Under the pieces are notes generated by a model. It searched no databases and was not told the origin of the DNA. It saw only the letters and a list, made by a program, of their open reading frames with translations. A stretch of 64,000 nucleotides of DNA, from the NCBI RefSeq assembly GCF_003337715.1, contig NZ_QPIX01000001.1:364682-428681 (forward strand), read 5' to 3'. Positions 40,121 to 49,070 of this stretch are shown here, piece by piece (position 1 is the first letter of the stretch; every line of letters starts with the position of its first letter). The position numbers and the translations under genes were made by a program. Origin of the DNA: Ciceribacter lividus. GTDB taxonomy: Bacteria > Pseudomonadota > Alphaproteobacteria > Rhizobiales > Rhizobiaceae.

Positions 40121-41956
40121 ATGTTCCAGTCCTTCGAGGTGAAGTCCACTCCACAGTTCGGTCGCGCGCGTGTCGAGGCGCTACGGGCGCGGTTTGCCGC
40201 GCTCGGCATCGACGGCTTCCTGGTGCCGCGTGCCGACGAGTATCAGGGCGAGTATGTTCCCGAATCCGCCGAGCGGCTCGCCTGGCTCACGGGCTTTACG
40301 GGATCGGCGGGGCAGGTGCTGGTCACCATGGCGGAGGCGATCGTCTTCGTCGACGGCCGCTATGTGACGCAGCTTGCCGAGCAGGTCGATCCTTCCGTCT
40401 TCAAGGGCGGGGATCTCGTCGGCGAGCCGCCGCACAAGTGGATCGCGGCCCGCGCGCCGAAGAGGTTCCGCTTCGGCATCGATCCGTGGCTGCACACCGG
40501 CGCGGAAGTCCGACGGCTGGAGAAGGCGCTCGCGGAGAAGGACGGCGCGCTGGTGCTGCTCAGGGAGAACCCGCTGGATGCCCTTTGGACCGGCCGGCCG
40601 GCCGAGCCGCTCGGCGCCGTTTCGATCCAGTCGCAGTCCTATTCCGGTGTTCCGGCCGAGGAGAAGATCGCCCGCATTGCCCGGGAGCTCGGGGAGAAGG
40701 ACCTGTCCGCCGCCCTCGTCACCGATCCCTCGTCGGTCGCCTGGATCTTCAACATTCGCGGTAGCGACGTGCCGCATACGCCGCATCCGCTGGCCCGCGC
40801 GATCATCGAGGCGAACGGACATGCCGTGCTCTTCCTCGACAAGCGCAAGACGGGGCTCGAGGCGGAAACCTATCTCGCCGGGCTGTGCACGCAGGTCGAG
40901 CCGCTGGAGCTTTCGCCGCGGCTGCAGGCGCTCGCCGCCTCCGGTGCCCGCATCCTCGTCGATCCCGACCTGACGCCGTTCGCTCTCTCGGAACTGATCC
41001 GCGATCACGGCGGCACGGTGGTGGAGGGCAACGACCCGGCGAAGATCCCGCGCGCGGTCAAGAATACCGTCGAGCTCAACGGCTCGGCCGTCGCCCATGT
41101 GCAGGATGGCGTTGCCGTCGTCGAGTTCCTTTCCTGGTTCGACCGCCAGCGGCCGGGCACGGTGACGGAGATCGGTGCCATCCAGGCGCTCGAAGAGGCC
41201 CGCCGGCGGGTCGGCGAGCGCATGCAGAACCCGCTCAAGGACATTTCCTTCGACACGATTTCCGGCACCGGCGACCATGCAGCGATCATGCACTACCGGG
41301 TGACGACCGAGACCGACCGGACGATCGATTCCGGCGAACTTTTCCTCATCGATTCCGGTGCGCAATACGTGAACGGCACGACGGACATCACCCGCACCGT
41401 CGCCGTCGGGCCGGTGTCGGACGAGAAGAAGCGCTTCTTTACGCTGGCGCTCAAGGGCATGATCGCGATCAGCACGGCACGGTTCCCGAAGGGGACGCGT
41501 GGCTGCGACCTCGATCCCCTTGCGCGCATCGCGCTCTGGAAGGCGGGGGCGGATTTCGCCCACGGAACCGGCCACGGCGTCGGCTCCTATCTTTCGGTTC
41601 ATGAGGGGCCGCAGCGCATTGCAAGACTTTCGACGCAGGAACTGCTGCCGGGCATGATCCTCTCGAACGAGCCCGGCTACTATCGCCCCGGCGCCTTCGG
41701 TATCCGCATCGAAAATCTCGTCTATGTGCGGGACGCCGAGCCGGTCGAGGGCGGCGACATGCCGATGCTCGGCTTCGAGACGCTGACCTATGTGCCGATC
41801 GACAAGTACCTCGTCGTCACCGACCTCCTGACGGCGGAGGAGCTCGACTGGCTCGATGCCTATCATCGCCGCACGCGCGAGGAGCTGATGCCGCTCATCT
41901 CGGATGAAGAGACGCGGGCCTGGCTCGAACGGGTGACCGAGCCGTTCAGCCGATGA
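40121..41956 (+). CDS. pepP: Xaa-Pro aminopeptidase (M24B)
   Basis: This metallopeptidase removes N-terminal residues before proline. The 611-residue product has two creatinase-like N-terminal domains (about 1-310) and a C-terminal pita-bread catalytic domain. The metal ligands are in IDSGAQYVNGTTDITRT (two Asp), HGTGHGVGSYLSVHE (His), LSNEPGYY (Glu) and RIENLVYV (Glu). The three-domain form of about 600 residues resembles eukaryotic-type aminopeptidase P1, common in Rhizobiales. The last 11 bases overlap the convergent azlD gene. Confidence 0.94.
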   Translation: MFQSFEVKSTPQFGRARVEALRARFAALGIDGFLVPRADEYQGEYVPESAERLAWLTGFTGSAGQVLVTMAEAIVFVDGRYVTQLAEQVDPSVFKGGDLVGEPPHKWIAARAPKRFRFGIDPWLHTGAEVRRLEKALAEKDGALVLLRENPLDALWTGRPAEPLGAVSIQSQSYSGVPAEEKIARIARELGEKDLSAALVTDPSSVAWIFNIRGSDVPHTPHPLARAIIEANGHAVLFLDKRKTGLEAETYLAGLCTQVEPLELSPRLQALAASGARILVDPDLTPFALSELIRDHGGTVVEGNDPAKIPRAVKNTVELNGSAVAHVQDGVAVVEFLSWFDRQRPGTVTEIGAIQALEEARRRVGERMQNPLKDISFDTISGTGDHAAIMHYRVTTETDRTIDSGELFLIDSGAQYVNGTTDITRTVAVGPVSDEKKRFFTLALKGMIAISTARFPKGTRGCDLDPLARIALWKAGADFAHGTGHGVGSYLSVHEGPQRIARLSTQELLPGMILSNEPGYYRPGAFGIRIENLVYVRDAEPVEGGDMPMLGFETLTYVPIDKYLVVTDLLTAEELDWLDAYHRRTREELMPLISDEETRAWLERVTEPFSR

Positions 41957-42257
41957 AATAACGCATCGCCATCACCGCGACCCATCCGGAAAGGAGGAGC
42001 GGGATGGCGGAGAACCGCAGACCGACGGCAAGGGCGACCGCCATGGCGACCTTGACGTCGGTGCCGCCGGCAAAGAAGGCGGGCGCGACGAGCGTCGTCA
42101 GCACCGCCGCCGGCACGGCACTGAGTGCTGCCTCCAGGCGCGGCGGCACGGTCTTCAGCCGCGCGATCAGCAGATAGCCGCCGATGCGGGTGAGGTAGGT
42201 CGCGACCGCGGCGGCGACGATCAGGAGCGTCATGTAGGGGGGGAGGAACTCGCTCAT
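41946..42257 (-). CDS. azlD: AzlD family small membrane subunit
   Basis: AzlD is the small partner of AzlC in branched-chain amino acid (or azaleucine) export. The 103-residue product has about four hydrophobic segments and the conserved RIGGYLLIARLKTVPPRLEAAL. It overlaps azlC by 4 bases (ATGA) and overlaps pepP 3' end convergently. The substrate has been shown in few species. Confidence 0.9.
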   Translation of the reverse strand: MSEFLPPYMTLLIVAAAVATYLTRIGGYLLIARLKTVPPRLEAALSAVPAAVLTTLVAPAFFAGGTDVKVAMAVALAVGLRFSAIPLLLSGWVAVMAMRYFIG

Positions 42258-42973
42258 TCGCCGGCCTCCGCGCTGGCCGGTGCGGGCACCGGCGTTGCTG
42301 CCTTCGGCGGCAGCAGTGCTGCGAGCGCCACGCCGGCGAGCGCGCCGATGCTGACATGCCAGGGCGTGCCGACCATGCGGTAGGCGACGATGGAGACGGC
42401 GGCGCTGACGGCGACCACCGGCAGGAAGTTCGCCCGGCGGCGGAAGCCGAGGACGAGCCCCATGAAATAGATCGGCAGCAGCACGTCGATGCCGATCGCC
42501 GCCGGATTACCGATCATGCTGCCGAAGTAGGCGCCCACCGTCGTCGTCGCCACCCAGCCGACATAGATCGTCGCGGCGAATCCGAAGTACCAGGCGAACG
42601 AGACGGACCGTCCGGTCTCGCCGCGCGTCAGCGTCTCGGCGAACTGCGGATCGGTCAGCAAGAAGAAGGAAAGCGCCTTCTGGAGCGGCGAGAAATGCCG
42701 GATGAAGGGAGCGATCGCCGCCGAATAGAGGATGTGGCGGAAGTTGACGGCGAAGATCGACAGCACGATCACCCACATCGGCACGTCGTGGCCGAAAAGC
42801 TCGATGCCGACGAGCTGGCTCGCCCCGGCAAAGACGATCGCGCTCATCAGGGTCGCTTCGGCGACCGTTTGCCCGTTGGCGACGGCGACGGCTCCGTAGA
42901 GCGCGGCAAAGGGAATTGTCGAGATCAGGATCGGCGAACTGCCGCGCAGGCCGTCGAAAAGGTCGGATTTCAT
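42254..42973 (-). CDS. azlC: AzlC family branched-chain amino acid permease
   Basis: AzlC with AzlD forms an exporter (YgaZH type in E. coli exports valine). ATG 42973 gives 239 residues, polytopic. The family blocks are GLRGSSPILISTIPFAALYG, MSAIVFAGASQLVGIELF, VNFRHILYSAA and LTDPQFAET. The open frame upstream up to 43132 has no homology. AzlD is translationally coupled downstream. No Lrp-type regulator gene is adjacent. Confidence 0.92.
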   Translation of the reverse strand: MKSDLFDGLRGSSPILISTIPFAALYGAVAVANGQTVAEATLMSAIVFAGASQLVGIELFGHDVPMWVIVLSIFAVNFRHILYSAAIAPFIRHFSPLQKALSFFLLTDPQFAETLTRGETGRSVSFAWYFGFAATIYVGWVATTTVGAYFGSMIGNPAAIGIDVLLPIYFMGLVLGFRRRANFLPVVAVSAAVSIVAYRMVGTPWHVSIGALAGVALAALLPPKAATPVPAPASAEAGE

Positions 42974-43109
42974 GGAAGGCTTCCTTTTGCCGAACAGATA
43001 GAGGCGAGGCGCCTGCCGGACAATTGAATTTGCCTGATGGATCGATTGATTCGCCTTACCGGTCGTGGCAGGCTCCGGCGACAGCGATCCTCTCCGAAGG
43101 AGCAGGCGG

Positions 43110-43358
43110 ATGCCGAAACTCGATTTCTCCAATGACGATCAGGCGGCGATCGTCGCGCGGGTGAGGGACTATTTCCTCTCCGAATTCGACCTCGACGTCG
43201 GGCGCTTCGAGGCTGAGGCGATCCTGACCTTTTTCGCCAAGGAGATTGGCGCGCATTTCTACAATCGCGGACTTTACGACGCGCAGTCGGTGATCGTGAA
43301 CCAGGTGGACGTCATCAACGACGCAATCTACCAGCTCGAAAAGACGCCCGGCGACTGA
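43110..43358 (+). CDS. DUF2164 family protein
   Basis: ATG 43110, 8 bases after GAAGGAG, gives 82 residues. The product has the DUF2164 pattern: an opening MPKLDFSNDD, then DYFLSEFDLDVGRFEAE, FFAKEIGAHFYNRGL and a closing DVINDAIYQLEK. It looks fully helical, cytoplasmic and acidic. Function is unknown. It is divergent from azlC and convergent to panB. Confidence 0.85.
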   Translation: MPKLDFSNDDQAAIVARVRDYFLSEFDLDVGRFEAEAILTFFAKEIGAHFYNRGLYDAQSVIVNQVDVINDAIYQLEKTPGD

Positions 43359-43388
43359 AGGGTGCCGGGCCAGATCGTGCCTCCGGTC

Positions 43389-44216
43389 CTACTTCTTCGG
43401 GCGGACCTGAAAGGTATGCTCGGGGCCTGGAAATGTCCGCGCGCGGACCTCCGTCGCATAGTCCTCGGCCGCCCTGGAGATGACGTCGGCCAGTTCGGCG
43501 AAGTGTTTGACGAAGCGCGGCCTGAAATCGTTGAACAGGCCGAGCATGTCGTCCGACACGAGCACCTGGCCATCGCAGGCGGGCGACGCGCCGATGCCGA
43601 TCGTCGCGGCCGATACCGCCCCGGTAATCTCCCGGGCCAGCGGCTCGACCGTTCCCTCGATCACCATGGCGAAGGCGCCGGCTTCGTCGATGGCGCGGGC
43701 ATCCCTGCGGATCTTGTCGGCTTCCTTGTCGGTGTGGCCCTTGGAGCGGTAGCCGCCCGAGGTGTTGACCTGCTGCGGCATCAGCCCGACATGGCCGAAG
43801 ACCGGTACGCCGCGGGATACGAGGAAGGCGACGGTTTCCGCCATTTCCTCGCCGCCTTCGAGCTTGACGCCGTCGCAGCCGGTTTCCTTCATGATGCGGG
43901 CGGCGGTGCGGAAGGCCTGTTCCTTTGATTCCTGATAGGAGCCGAAGGGCAGGTCGACGATGACGCAGGCGCGGTTGACGCCGCGCATGACGGCCTGGCC
44001 ATGGGCGATCATCATCTCGACGGTGACGCCGACCGTGGTGTCCATGCCGTAGAGCACCATGCCGAGGCTGTCGCCGACGAGCAGCAGGTCGCAATGCGGG
44101 TCGAACAGGCGCGCCATCGGCGTCGTGTAGGCGGTGAGAGAAACGACCGGACGCTCACCCTTGAGTGCCGTGATGTCATTCGGGGTCAGCCGCTTCTGGC
44201 GGGGCGGGGTGCTCAT
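43389..44216 (-). CDS. panB: 3-methyl-2-oxobutanoate hydroxymethyltransferase PanB
   Basis: PanB makes ketopantoate from alpha-ketoisovalerate and methylene-tetrahydrofolate, the first committed step of pantothenate synthesis. The 275-residue product has [16 protein letters not shown], the metal-site [13 protein letters not shown], the block [19 protein letters not shown] and the closing [20 protein letters not shown]. It is of usual length. It starts one base after the panC stop, so panC-panB form an operon. Confidence 0.96.
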   Translation of the reverse strand: MSTPPRQKRLTPNDITALKGERPVVSLTAYTTPMARLFDPHCDLLLVGDSLGMVLYGMDTTVGVTVEMMIAHGQAVMRGVNRACVIVDLPFGSYQESKEQAFRTAARIMKETGCDGVKLEGGEEMAETVAFLVSRGVPVFGHVGLMPQQVNTSGGYRSKGHTDKEADKIRRDARAIDEAGAFAMVIEGTVEPLAREITGAVSAATIGIGASPACDGQVLVSDDMLGLFNDFRPRFVKHFAELADVISRAAEDYATEVRARTFPGPEHTFQVRPKK

Positions 44217-44217
44217 G

Positions 44218-45090
44218 TCAGGCGGCCTCCATGCCGGTTTCGGATGCGATGTCGATCACGCGGTTGTCGAGCAGCTTTGTCCTGCCGATGCGCACATAGA
44301 GCAAGATCAAGGCGGCGCCGGAGATCGTGTCGAGCGGCGCCAGCGTGTCCGGGTGACGGACGGCGACGACTTCCGGCGTGGCGAGCGGCTCGCCGCGGAT
44401 GAAGGCGTCGAGCTTCGCTTCGAGCTCGGCCGGGTTACGGACACCCTCACGGATCAGGCGGTCGGCTTCGTCGAGGGTCCGCGGCACGATCACGGCCGCG
44501 CGGTGCTCCTCTGCCGAGAGATAGACGTTGCGCGACGAGCAGGCGAGGCCGTCCGCCTCGCGCACGGTCGGGACCGGAACGATCCGCACCGGCTGGGCGA
44601 GGTCCTCGACCATGCGGCGGATGACCGCGACCTGCTGGTAGTCCTTCTCGCCGAAATAGGCGGTGTCCGGCTGAACGATGTTGAAGAGCTTGGTGACGAC
44701 CGTCGCAACGCCGGCGAAGTGGCCGGGGCGGGCCGCGCCTTCGAGCTCGCCACCGAGCTTCGGCACATCGACCACCGTCTCCATCGGCCGCGGATACATG
44801 TCCGTGACGGTCGGGGCAAAGAGGAAATCGACGCCGGCGGCTTCGAGCAGCGCGCTGTCGCGCGCGAGATCACGCGGATACTTGTCGAGGTCCTCGCTGG
44901 CGCCGAACTGCAGCGGGTTGACGAAGATGGAGACCACCGTCACGTCGTTCCCAGTCCTGGAATTTGCCACGAGCGTCATATGCCCGTCATGGAGGTAGCC
45001 CATGGTCGGCACGAAGCCGACCGTCTTTCCCGCCCTTCTGAGCGGTGCCAGGCGCAGGCGCAACTCCTCGATGGTGCTGACCGTTTCCAT
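44218..45090 (-). CDS. panC: Pantoate--beta-alanine ligase PanC
   Basis: PanC joins pantoate and beta-alanine using ATP. ATG 45090, after GGAGGAGG, gives 290 residues. The nucleotidyltransferase HxGH motif lies in [15 protein letters not shown] (HDGH), and the second motif in [11 protein letters not shown] (KMSKS-like region). [18 protein letters not shown] and FGEKDYQQ are further family blocks. It is the first gene of the panCB unit. The upstream in-frame extension is not conserved. Confidence 0.96.
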   Translation of the reverse strand: METVSTIEELRLRLAPLRRAGKTVGFVPTMGYLHDGHMTLVANSRTGNDVTVVSIFVNPLQFGASEDLDKYPRDLARDSALLEAAGVDFLFAPTVTDMYPRPMETVVDVPKLGGELEGAARPGHFAGVATVVTKLFNIVQPDTAYFGEKDYQQVAVIRRMVEDLAQPVRIVPVPTVREADGLACSSRNVYLSAEEHRAAVIVPRTLDEADRLIREGVRNPAELEAKLDAFIRGEPLATPEVVAVRHPDTLAPLDTISGAALILLYVRIGRTKLLDNRVIDIASETGMEAA

Positions 45091-45177
45091 CCGGCCTCCT
45101 CCTTTTCGCACTTGCGAAGGCTCACTAGCGCGCGCGTGAAAAAAAGGCAATTGATGAAATCGGGTGCAGCCCTTCGG

Positions 45178-45804
45178 CTATAGGAGTATGTCGGCGCTGC
45201 GGACGATCTCGACACCCTTTTCCCGCATCTCGGCGATCGCCGTCTTGACGCCTTCCGGGTCGATGCCGCGGCTCGCATCCTCGACGAAGCGGACCTTCAC
45301 GCCGGGCAGCATTTCCACGGCATCGATCGCCGAGAACTTCACGCAATAGTCGGTTGCAAGGCCGCAGATGTCGACCTCTCTGACGTCCTTTGCCTTCAGG
45401 TAGTCCGTAAGCCCGGTGAGCGCCGCACGGTCGTTGTCGCGGAAGGCGGAATAGCTGTCGACGGCCGGGTTCTGACCCTTGCGCTGCACATGGTCAATGC
45501 GGCCCACGTCGAGGTCCGGATGGAAGGCGGCGTCCTGCGTCCCTTGCACGCAATGGTCCGGCCAGAGCATCTGCGGCTTGCCGGAGAGTTCGCCCATCTC
45601 GAAGGGCGATTTGCCGGGATGGGAGGAGGCGAAGCTGCCGTGGCCCGGTGGATGCCAGTCCTGCGAGGCGACCACGAGGTCGTATTTGCCGGTCGCCATC
45701 AGGGCGTTGGCGACCGGTACGATTTCGTCGCCGCCGGCGACCGGCAGGTTTCCGCCGGGGCAGAAGCCGTTCTGGATATCGATCAGCAGCAGGGCTCGGG
45801 CCAT
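45178..45804 (-). CDS. pncA: Nicotinamidase PncA
   Basis: PncA deaminates nicotinamide to nicotinate in NAD salvage. ATG 45804 gives 208 residues. The catalytic triad is D9 (LLIDIQNGF), K109 (QRKGQNP) and C154 (ATDYCV). The metal site is D49, H51, H55 (QDWHPPGH). Length is normal. It probably forms its own unit; panC begins 88 bases after its stop on the same strand. Confidence 0.95.
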   Translation of the reverse strand: MARALLLIDIQNGFCPGGNLPVAGGDEIVPVANALMATGKYDLVVASQDWHPPGHGSFASSHPGKSPFEMGELSGKPQMLWPDHCVQGTQDAAFHPDLDVGRIDHVQRKGQNPAVDSYSAFRDNDRAALTGLTDYLKAKDVREVDICGLATDYCVKFSAIDAVEMLPGVKVRFVEDASRGIDPEGVKTAIAEMREKGVEIVRSADILL

Positions 45805-45998
45805 CGTGGTTCCTCTTTTGCGTTCTGACGGCAGGATGGCGACCGCTTCGTCCGGGATCAAGGGTGAAAGCGTGTCCTTCTGCGGGAAACTGGCGACAAA
45901 TGACTGAGACCGAAAGGGATTTCGATCGCATCTATTGCGCCATGGACCGCTGGCGCTATGCTTCCGGTGGTTGAACGGGAGGCGAGGAAACAACGCAG

Positions 45999-47084
45999 AT
46001 GTCGATACGGAGACTACACCGGAAGGCACCGTCGCTCACCGCCGTCACGTTTGGTTTCGTGGCGGCCAGTGTCGTCGTCGCCGGCCTCTTGCTGTTCCTG
46101 CTGATGCGCGAGCGCCTCGAAACCTATGGACGCGAGACCATTGCGACGGAGATCGGTATCCGCGCAACAGGTGTTCAGACAGCGCTTGCCCAGCTCCTGC
46201 ACGAGGAGTGGTCGACCGTCAAGGCCATGGCGCAGGATGTGGCCACGGACGACCCCGAGACGATCCACCAGAAGCTGCAGATGCTGGTGGGCGAGGGGAG
46301 GCGGCTCTCGTGGGCGGGTTATGCCGGTCTCGATGGAACAATTCAGGCATCTTACAATAACGTCTTGCTCGGCGAGGACGTGTCCACGACGTCGTGGTTC
46401 GAGACCGGCGTTACGAAACCTACGGCGCAGGATGGGCCGCAAGCCCTTCAACTGCCGCGAGGGCATGGAAGGCTGCCATCGTTCGTGCTGTTGGCTGCAC
46501 CTGTCCGCAACGCCGACGGTCAGGTTCGCGGCGTGCTTTCTGCTCATCTCGATCGGTCGTGGGCCGCTGGACAGTTGCGGGACGTTGCAAGGGCGCTGGA
46601 TATCGAGGTTCTGCTCATCGATTCCAAGGGCAATATCATCGTGGCGACGGGTGGAGACGTCGAGGAAATGCCTGATCTCCCCAGTGTTCGGGCGGCGCAA
46701 ACAGGAGCGCCGGCCATCAGTCTCGAACGCTGGCCGGACGGCCGGCTCTATTTCAGCGCATCGGTTCCCAGCATTTCCTACCGCGATCTTCCCTCGCTCG
46801 GGTGGAGCCTCGTTGCGAGCATTCCGGCAGACGTGGCGGCGGTGCCGGCTGAGCGGCTTTCCCGGGGCATGATCTTCTACCTCGCGAGTTTCGGATTGAT
46901 GTTGCTCTTGCTGACGATGATCTTCGTGGAGTCCTTCATCCGTCCGTTCGGTGTGCTGGCGCGGATCGCAAGCAAGATCGCCGATGGTGCCGAGATCTAT
47001 CCGCCGGACACCAATCGCACACGTGAATTGCAGATGATCACGGCGGCGATCGTACGCCTCCAGACCCGGCTGCACCGGCACTGA
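45999..47084 (+). CDS. Two-TM periplasmic sensor protein without output domain
   Basis: The 361-residue product has a first TM at about 14-36 and a large periplasmic region (about 37-290) with Cache-like features (RRLSWAGYAGLDGTIQAS, VLLAAPVRNADGQVRGVLSAHLD). A second TM lies at about 291-312, and then a short HAMP-like segment (about 313-361). The protein ends there: no kinase, GGDEF, EAL or methyl-accepting part is attached. The stop is real in sequence and no continuing frame is seen before bgsA. It lies tail to tail with bgsA (9 bases). What it signals to is unknown. Confidence 0.75.
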   Translation: MSIRRLHRKAPSLTAVTFGFVAASVVVAGLLLFLLMRERLETYGRETIATEIGIRATGVQTALAQLLHEEWSTVKAMAQDVATDDPETIHQKLQMLVGEGRRLSWAGYAGLDGTIQASYNNVLLGEDVSTTSWFETGVTKPTAQDGPQALQLPRGHGRLPSFVLLAAPVRNADGQVRGVLSAHLDRSWAAGQLRDVARALDIEVLLIDSKGNIIVATGGDVEEMPDLPSVRAAQTGAPAISLERWPDGRLYFSASVPSISYRDLPSLGWSLVASIPADVAAVPAERLSRGMIFYLASFGLMLLLLTMIFVESFIRPFGVLARIASKIADGAEIYPPDTNRTRELQMITAAIVRLQTRLHRH

Positions 47085-47093
47085 GCCCGACGT

Positions 47094-49067
47094 TTACCGC
47101 GCGTGAGGGCCGATGACGAGATCGTGCAGGATCGCGCCGATCCGGGTCCGTGTGACACCCGGCGCCGATCCCTCGGCGTAGAGGCGACGGAGCAGTGCTT
47201 CGTACTGCCGGTCGGTGGTATCGAGCGAGATCAGGCCACCGTCGGACGTCGTCTCGATGACGTAGCCCGAGACATCCCCGACATCCCTTACCGCGATTTC
47301 GACAGACGAACCCTCCGCCAGAACCAAACCGCGCACGCGAGCCGATTGCTGGGTAAGGTCGGTCAGCCAGACGCGGTGCAGACCGTCGTCGAGGCGCATC
47401 AGCACCCGTTGCGGCCGGTCGTCGAGATGGCTCTCAATGCGGGGCATCTCCACGCAGACCGTCATCGTCACGGCAAGCGTCATCAGGTTGTAGAGGCTCC
47501 AGAAGAGTACGATGGATTTGCCTTCTCCGGCGTCGCTGAAGACGAAGCGGTCGGAGAGGAGGCCTATGACGAGGCCGAGGAGCGTCAGCGCCGCGAGAAT
47601 GAGGAACGGCGCCATCATGCGCCACTGCACGACGAACTGGCTGCGATCGCCGCCCTTCGCCGTCACCTTGAAACTGCGGTTCCTAGGTCGGATGAGGCCG
47701 GTCCAGGTCGCACGGATGATCGGGATCGCGCCGAGCAACTGGCTGACGTCGTTGACGATCGGGATGACGAGGCCGCGCGAGATGAAGTTCAGGGCAAAGA
47801 GCGTCCATACGTAGTAGGCGCCGAAATGCGAGAGGATTTCCGGCACCGAGGCATAGACGGCGATGGTGCCGAAATACCAGTAAAGCAGGGGGTAGACGAA
47901 GGCGGCGAGACGGAAGGGATAGGTCGTCACCCAGTAGAGCAGGCTGTCGAGGACGCTCCAGCGGTCGCGCAGGCGTAGAGGCTTGCGCAACGAGAACGGG
48001 CCGTAGTCGCTGCGGACGATCTGCATCAGGCCGAGGCACCAGCGTGCCCGCTGCGTGACGTATTCCTTGAGGCCCTCCGGCGCAAGGCCCTCCGTCAGCG
48101 CCTCATTGAGGTAGGCGGTGTGCCAGCCCTTGGCCTCCAGCACCAGTGTCATCAGGAAATCCTCCGTCACGCTTTCGGTCGGGAAACCGCCGACATCGAC
48201 GAGTGCCGTCCAGCGGACGACGGAGGAGGTACCGCAGCAGAAGGCGATGTCCCAGCCGTCGCGGCTCGGCTGCAGGTGATCGAAGAAGAAGCGCTGTTCG
48301 TCGGGATAGGAGCGACTCAGCCCGAGATTGTGCTGGATCGGGTCCGGATTGAAGAAGTGCTGTGGTGTCTGGACGAGCCCGACATTGTGGCGATGAAACA
48401 GGGCGAGCGCCCGCGTGAGAAAGTTGCGGTGCGGTACGAAGTCCGCGTCGAGGACGGCGACGAAGTCGGGGACCTCGCCACGCTCGGTGAGCCAGGCGAT
48501 CGCATGATTGAGATTGCCGGCCTTCGAGCCCTTGTTGTCCGGTCGGCGGAGATAGTTCACCGCCTGTTCCCGGCAATAGTCCGCCAGCCAGTCGCGCCGG
48601 CCGTCGTCGAGGACGTAGACCGCGGTGTGCGGGTGGTCGAGTGCCTTGGCGCCGGCGATCGTGCGGGCGAGCACCTCCTCTTCTTCGTTATAGGTGGCAA
48701 TCAGCACAACGACCTTGGGAGGAGGGGCGGGGTGCCACCAGTTGCGGGCCGCCGTCGCTTCAGGCGATCGGTTCTTGCGGCGCATCAGGATGACGAAGGC
48801 GCTGAAGGAGGAGACGAGGGCGGCGGCCTCGATCAGGAAGAAGCTCCAGGTGACTACGCAGTCCCAGGTCGCCCCGAAGGGCGCCAGCGTCTCGGTCGCG
48901 CGCCAGACGATGTAGCGGGCCGAAAGGATGATGGCGACGGCGAAGATCAGAGCCCGGTGGGAGACGGTCTCCCGGCGCAACACGAAAGGGGCGACGAGGG
49001 TGATGCCGAAGACGATCGCGACCACTGCGTAAGCCGATTGCAGCTCCGTCGGATGCAGCTCGAGCAT
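47094..49067 (-). CDS. bgsA: BgsA-type mixed-linkage beta-glucan synthase (GT2)
   Basis: BgsA of S. meliloti makes a linear (1,3)(1,4)-beta-glucan at the inner membrane and is activated by c-di-GMP. The 657-residue product has N-terminal TMs and a processive GT2 domain with DDG (VLDDGRRD), DAD (VLDADFVPH), TED (SVTEDFLM) and QRARW (Q-x-x-R-W). Several C-terminal TMs follow, then a cytoplasmic tail (about 530-657). The tail has RVLMR at 554-558, similar to a PilZ RxxxR, but no following DxSxxG. Cellulose synthase is the alternative; the partner gene and size favour BgsA. Confidence 0.82.
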   Translation of the reverse strand: MLELHPTELQSAYAVVAIVFGITLVAPFVLRRETVSHRALIFAVAIILSARYIVWRATETLAPFGATWDCVVTWSFFLIEAAALVSSFSAFVILMRRKNRSPEATAARNWWHPAPPPKVVVLIATYNEEEEVLARTIAGAKALDHPHTAVYVLDDGRRDWLADYCREQAVNYLRRPDNKGSKAGNLNHAIAWLTERGEVPDFVAVLDADFVPHRNFLTRALALFHRHNVGLVQTPQHFFNPDPIQHNLGLSRSYPDEQRFFFDHLQPSRDGWDIAFCCGTSSVVRWTALVDVGGFPTESVTEDFLMTLVLEAKGWHTAYLNEALTEGLAPEGLKEYVTQRARWCLGLMQIVRSDYGPFSLRKPLRLRDRWSVLDSLLYWVTTYPFRLAAFVYPLLYWYFGTIAVYASVPEILSHFGAYYVWTLFALNFISRGLVIPIVNDVSQLLGAIPIIRATWTGLIRPRNRSFKVTAKGGDRSQFVVQWRMMAPFLILAALTLLGLVIGLLSDRFVFSDAGEGKSIVLFWSLYNLMTLAVTMTVCVEMPRIESHLDDRPQRVLMRLDDGLHRVWLTDLTQQSARVRGLVLAEGSSVEIAVRDVGDVSGYVIETTSDGGLISLDTTDRQYEALLRRLYAEGSAPGVTRTRIGAILHDLVIGPHAR

Positions 49068-49070
49068 GGG

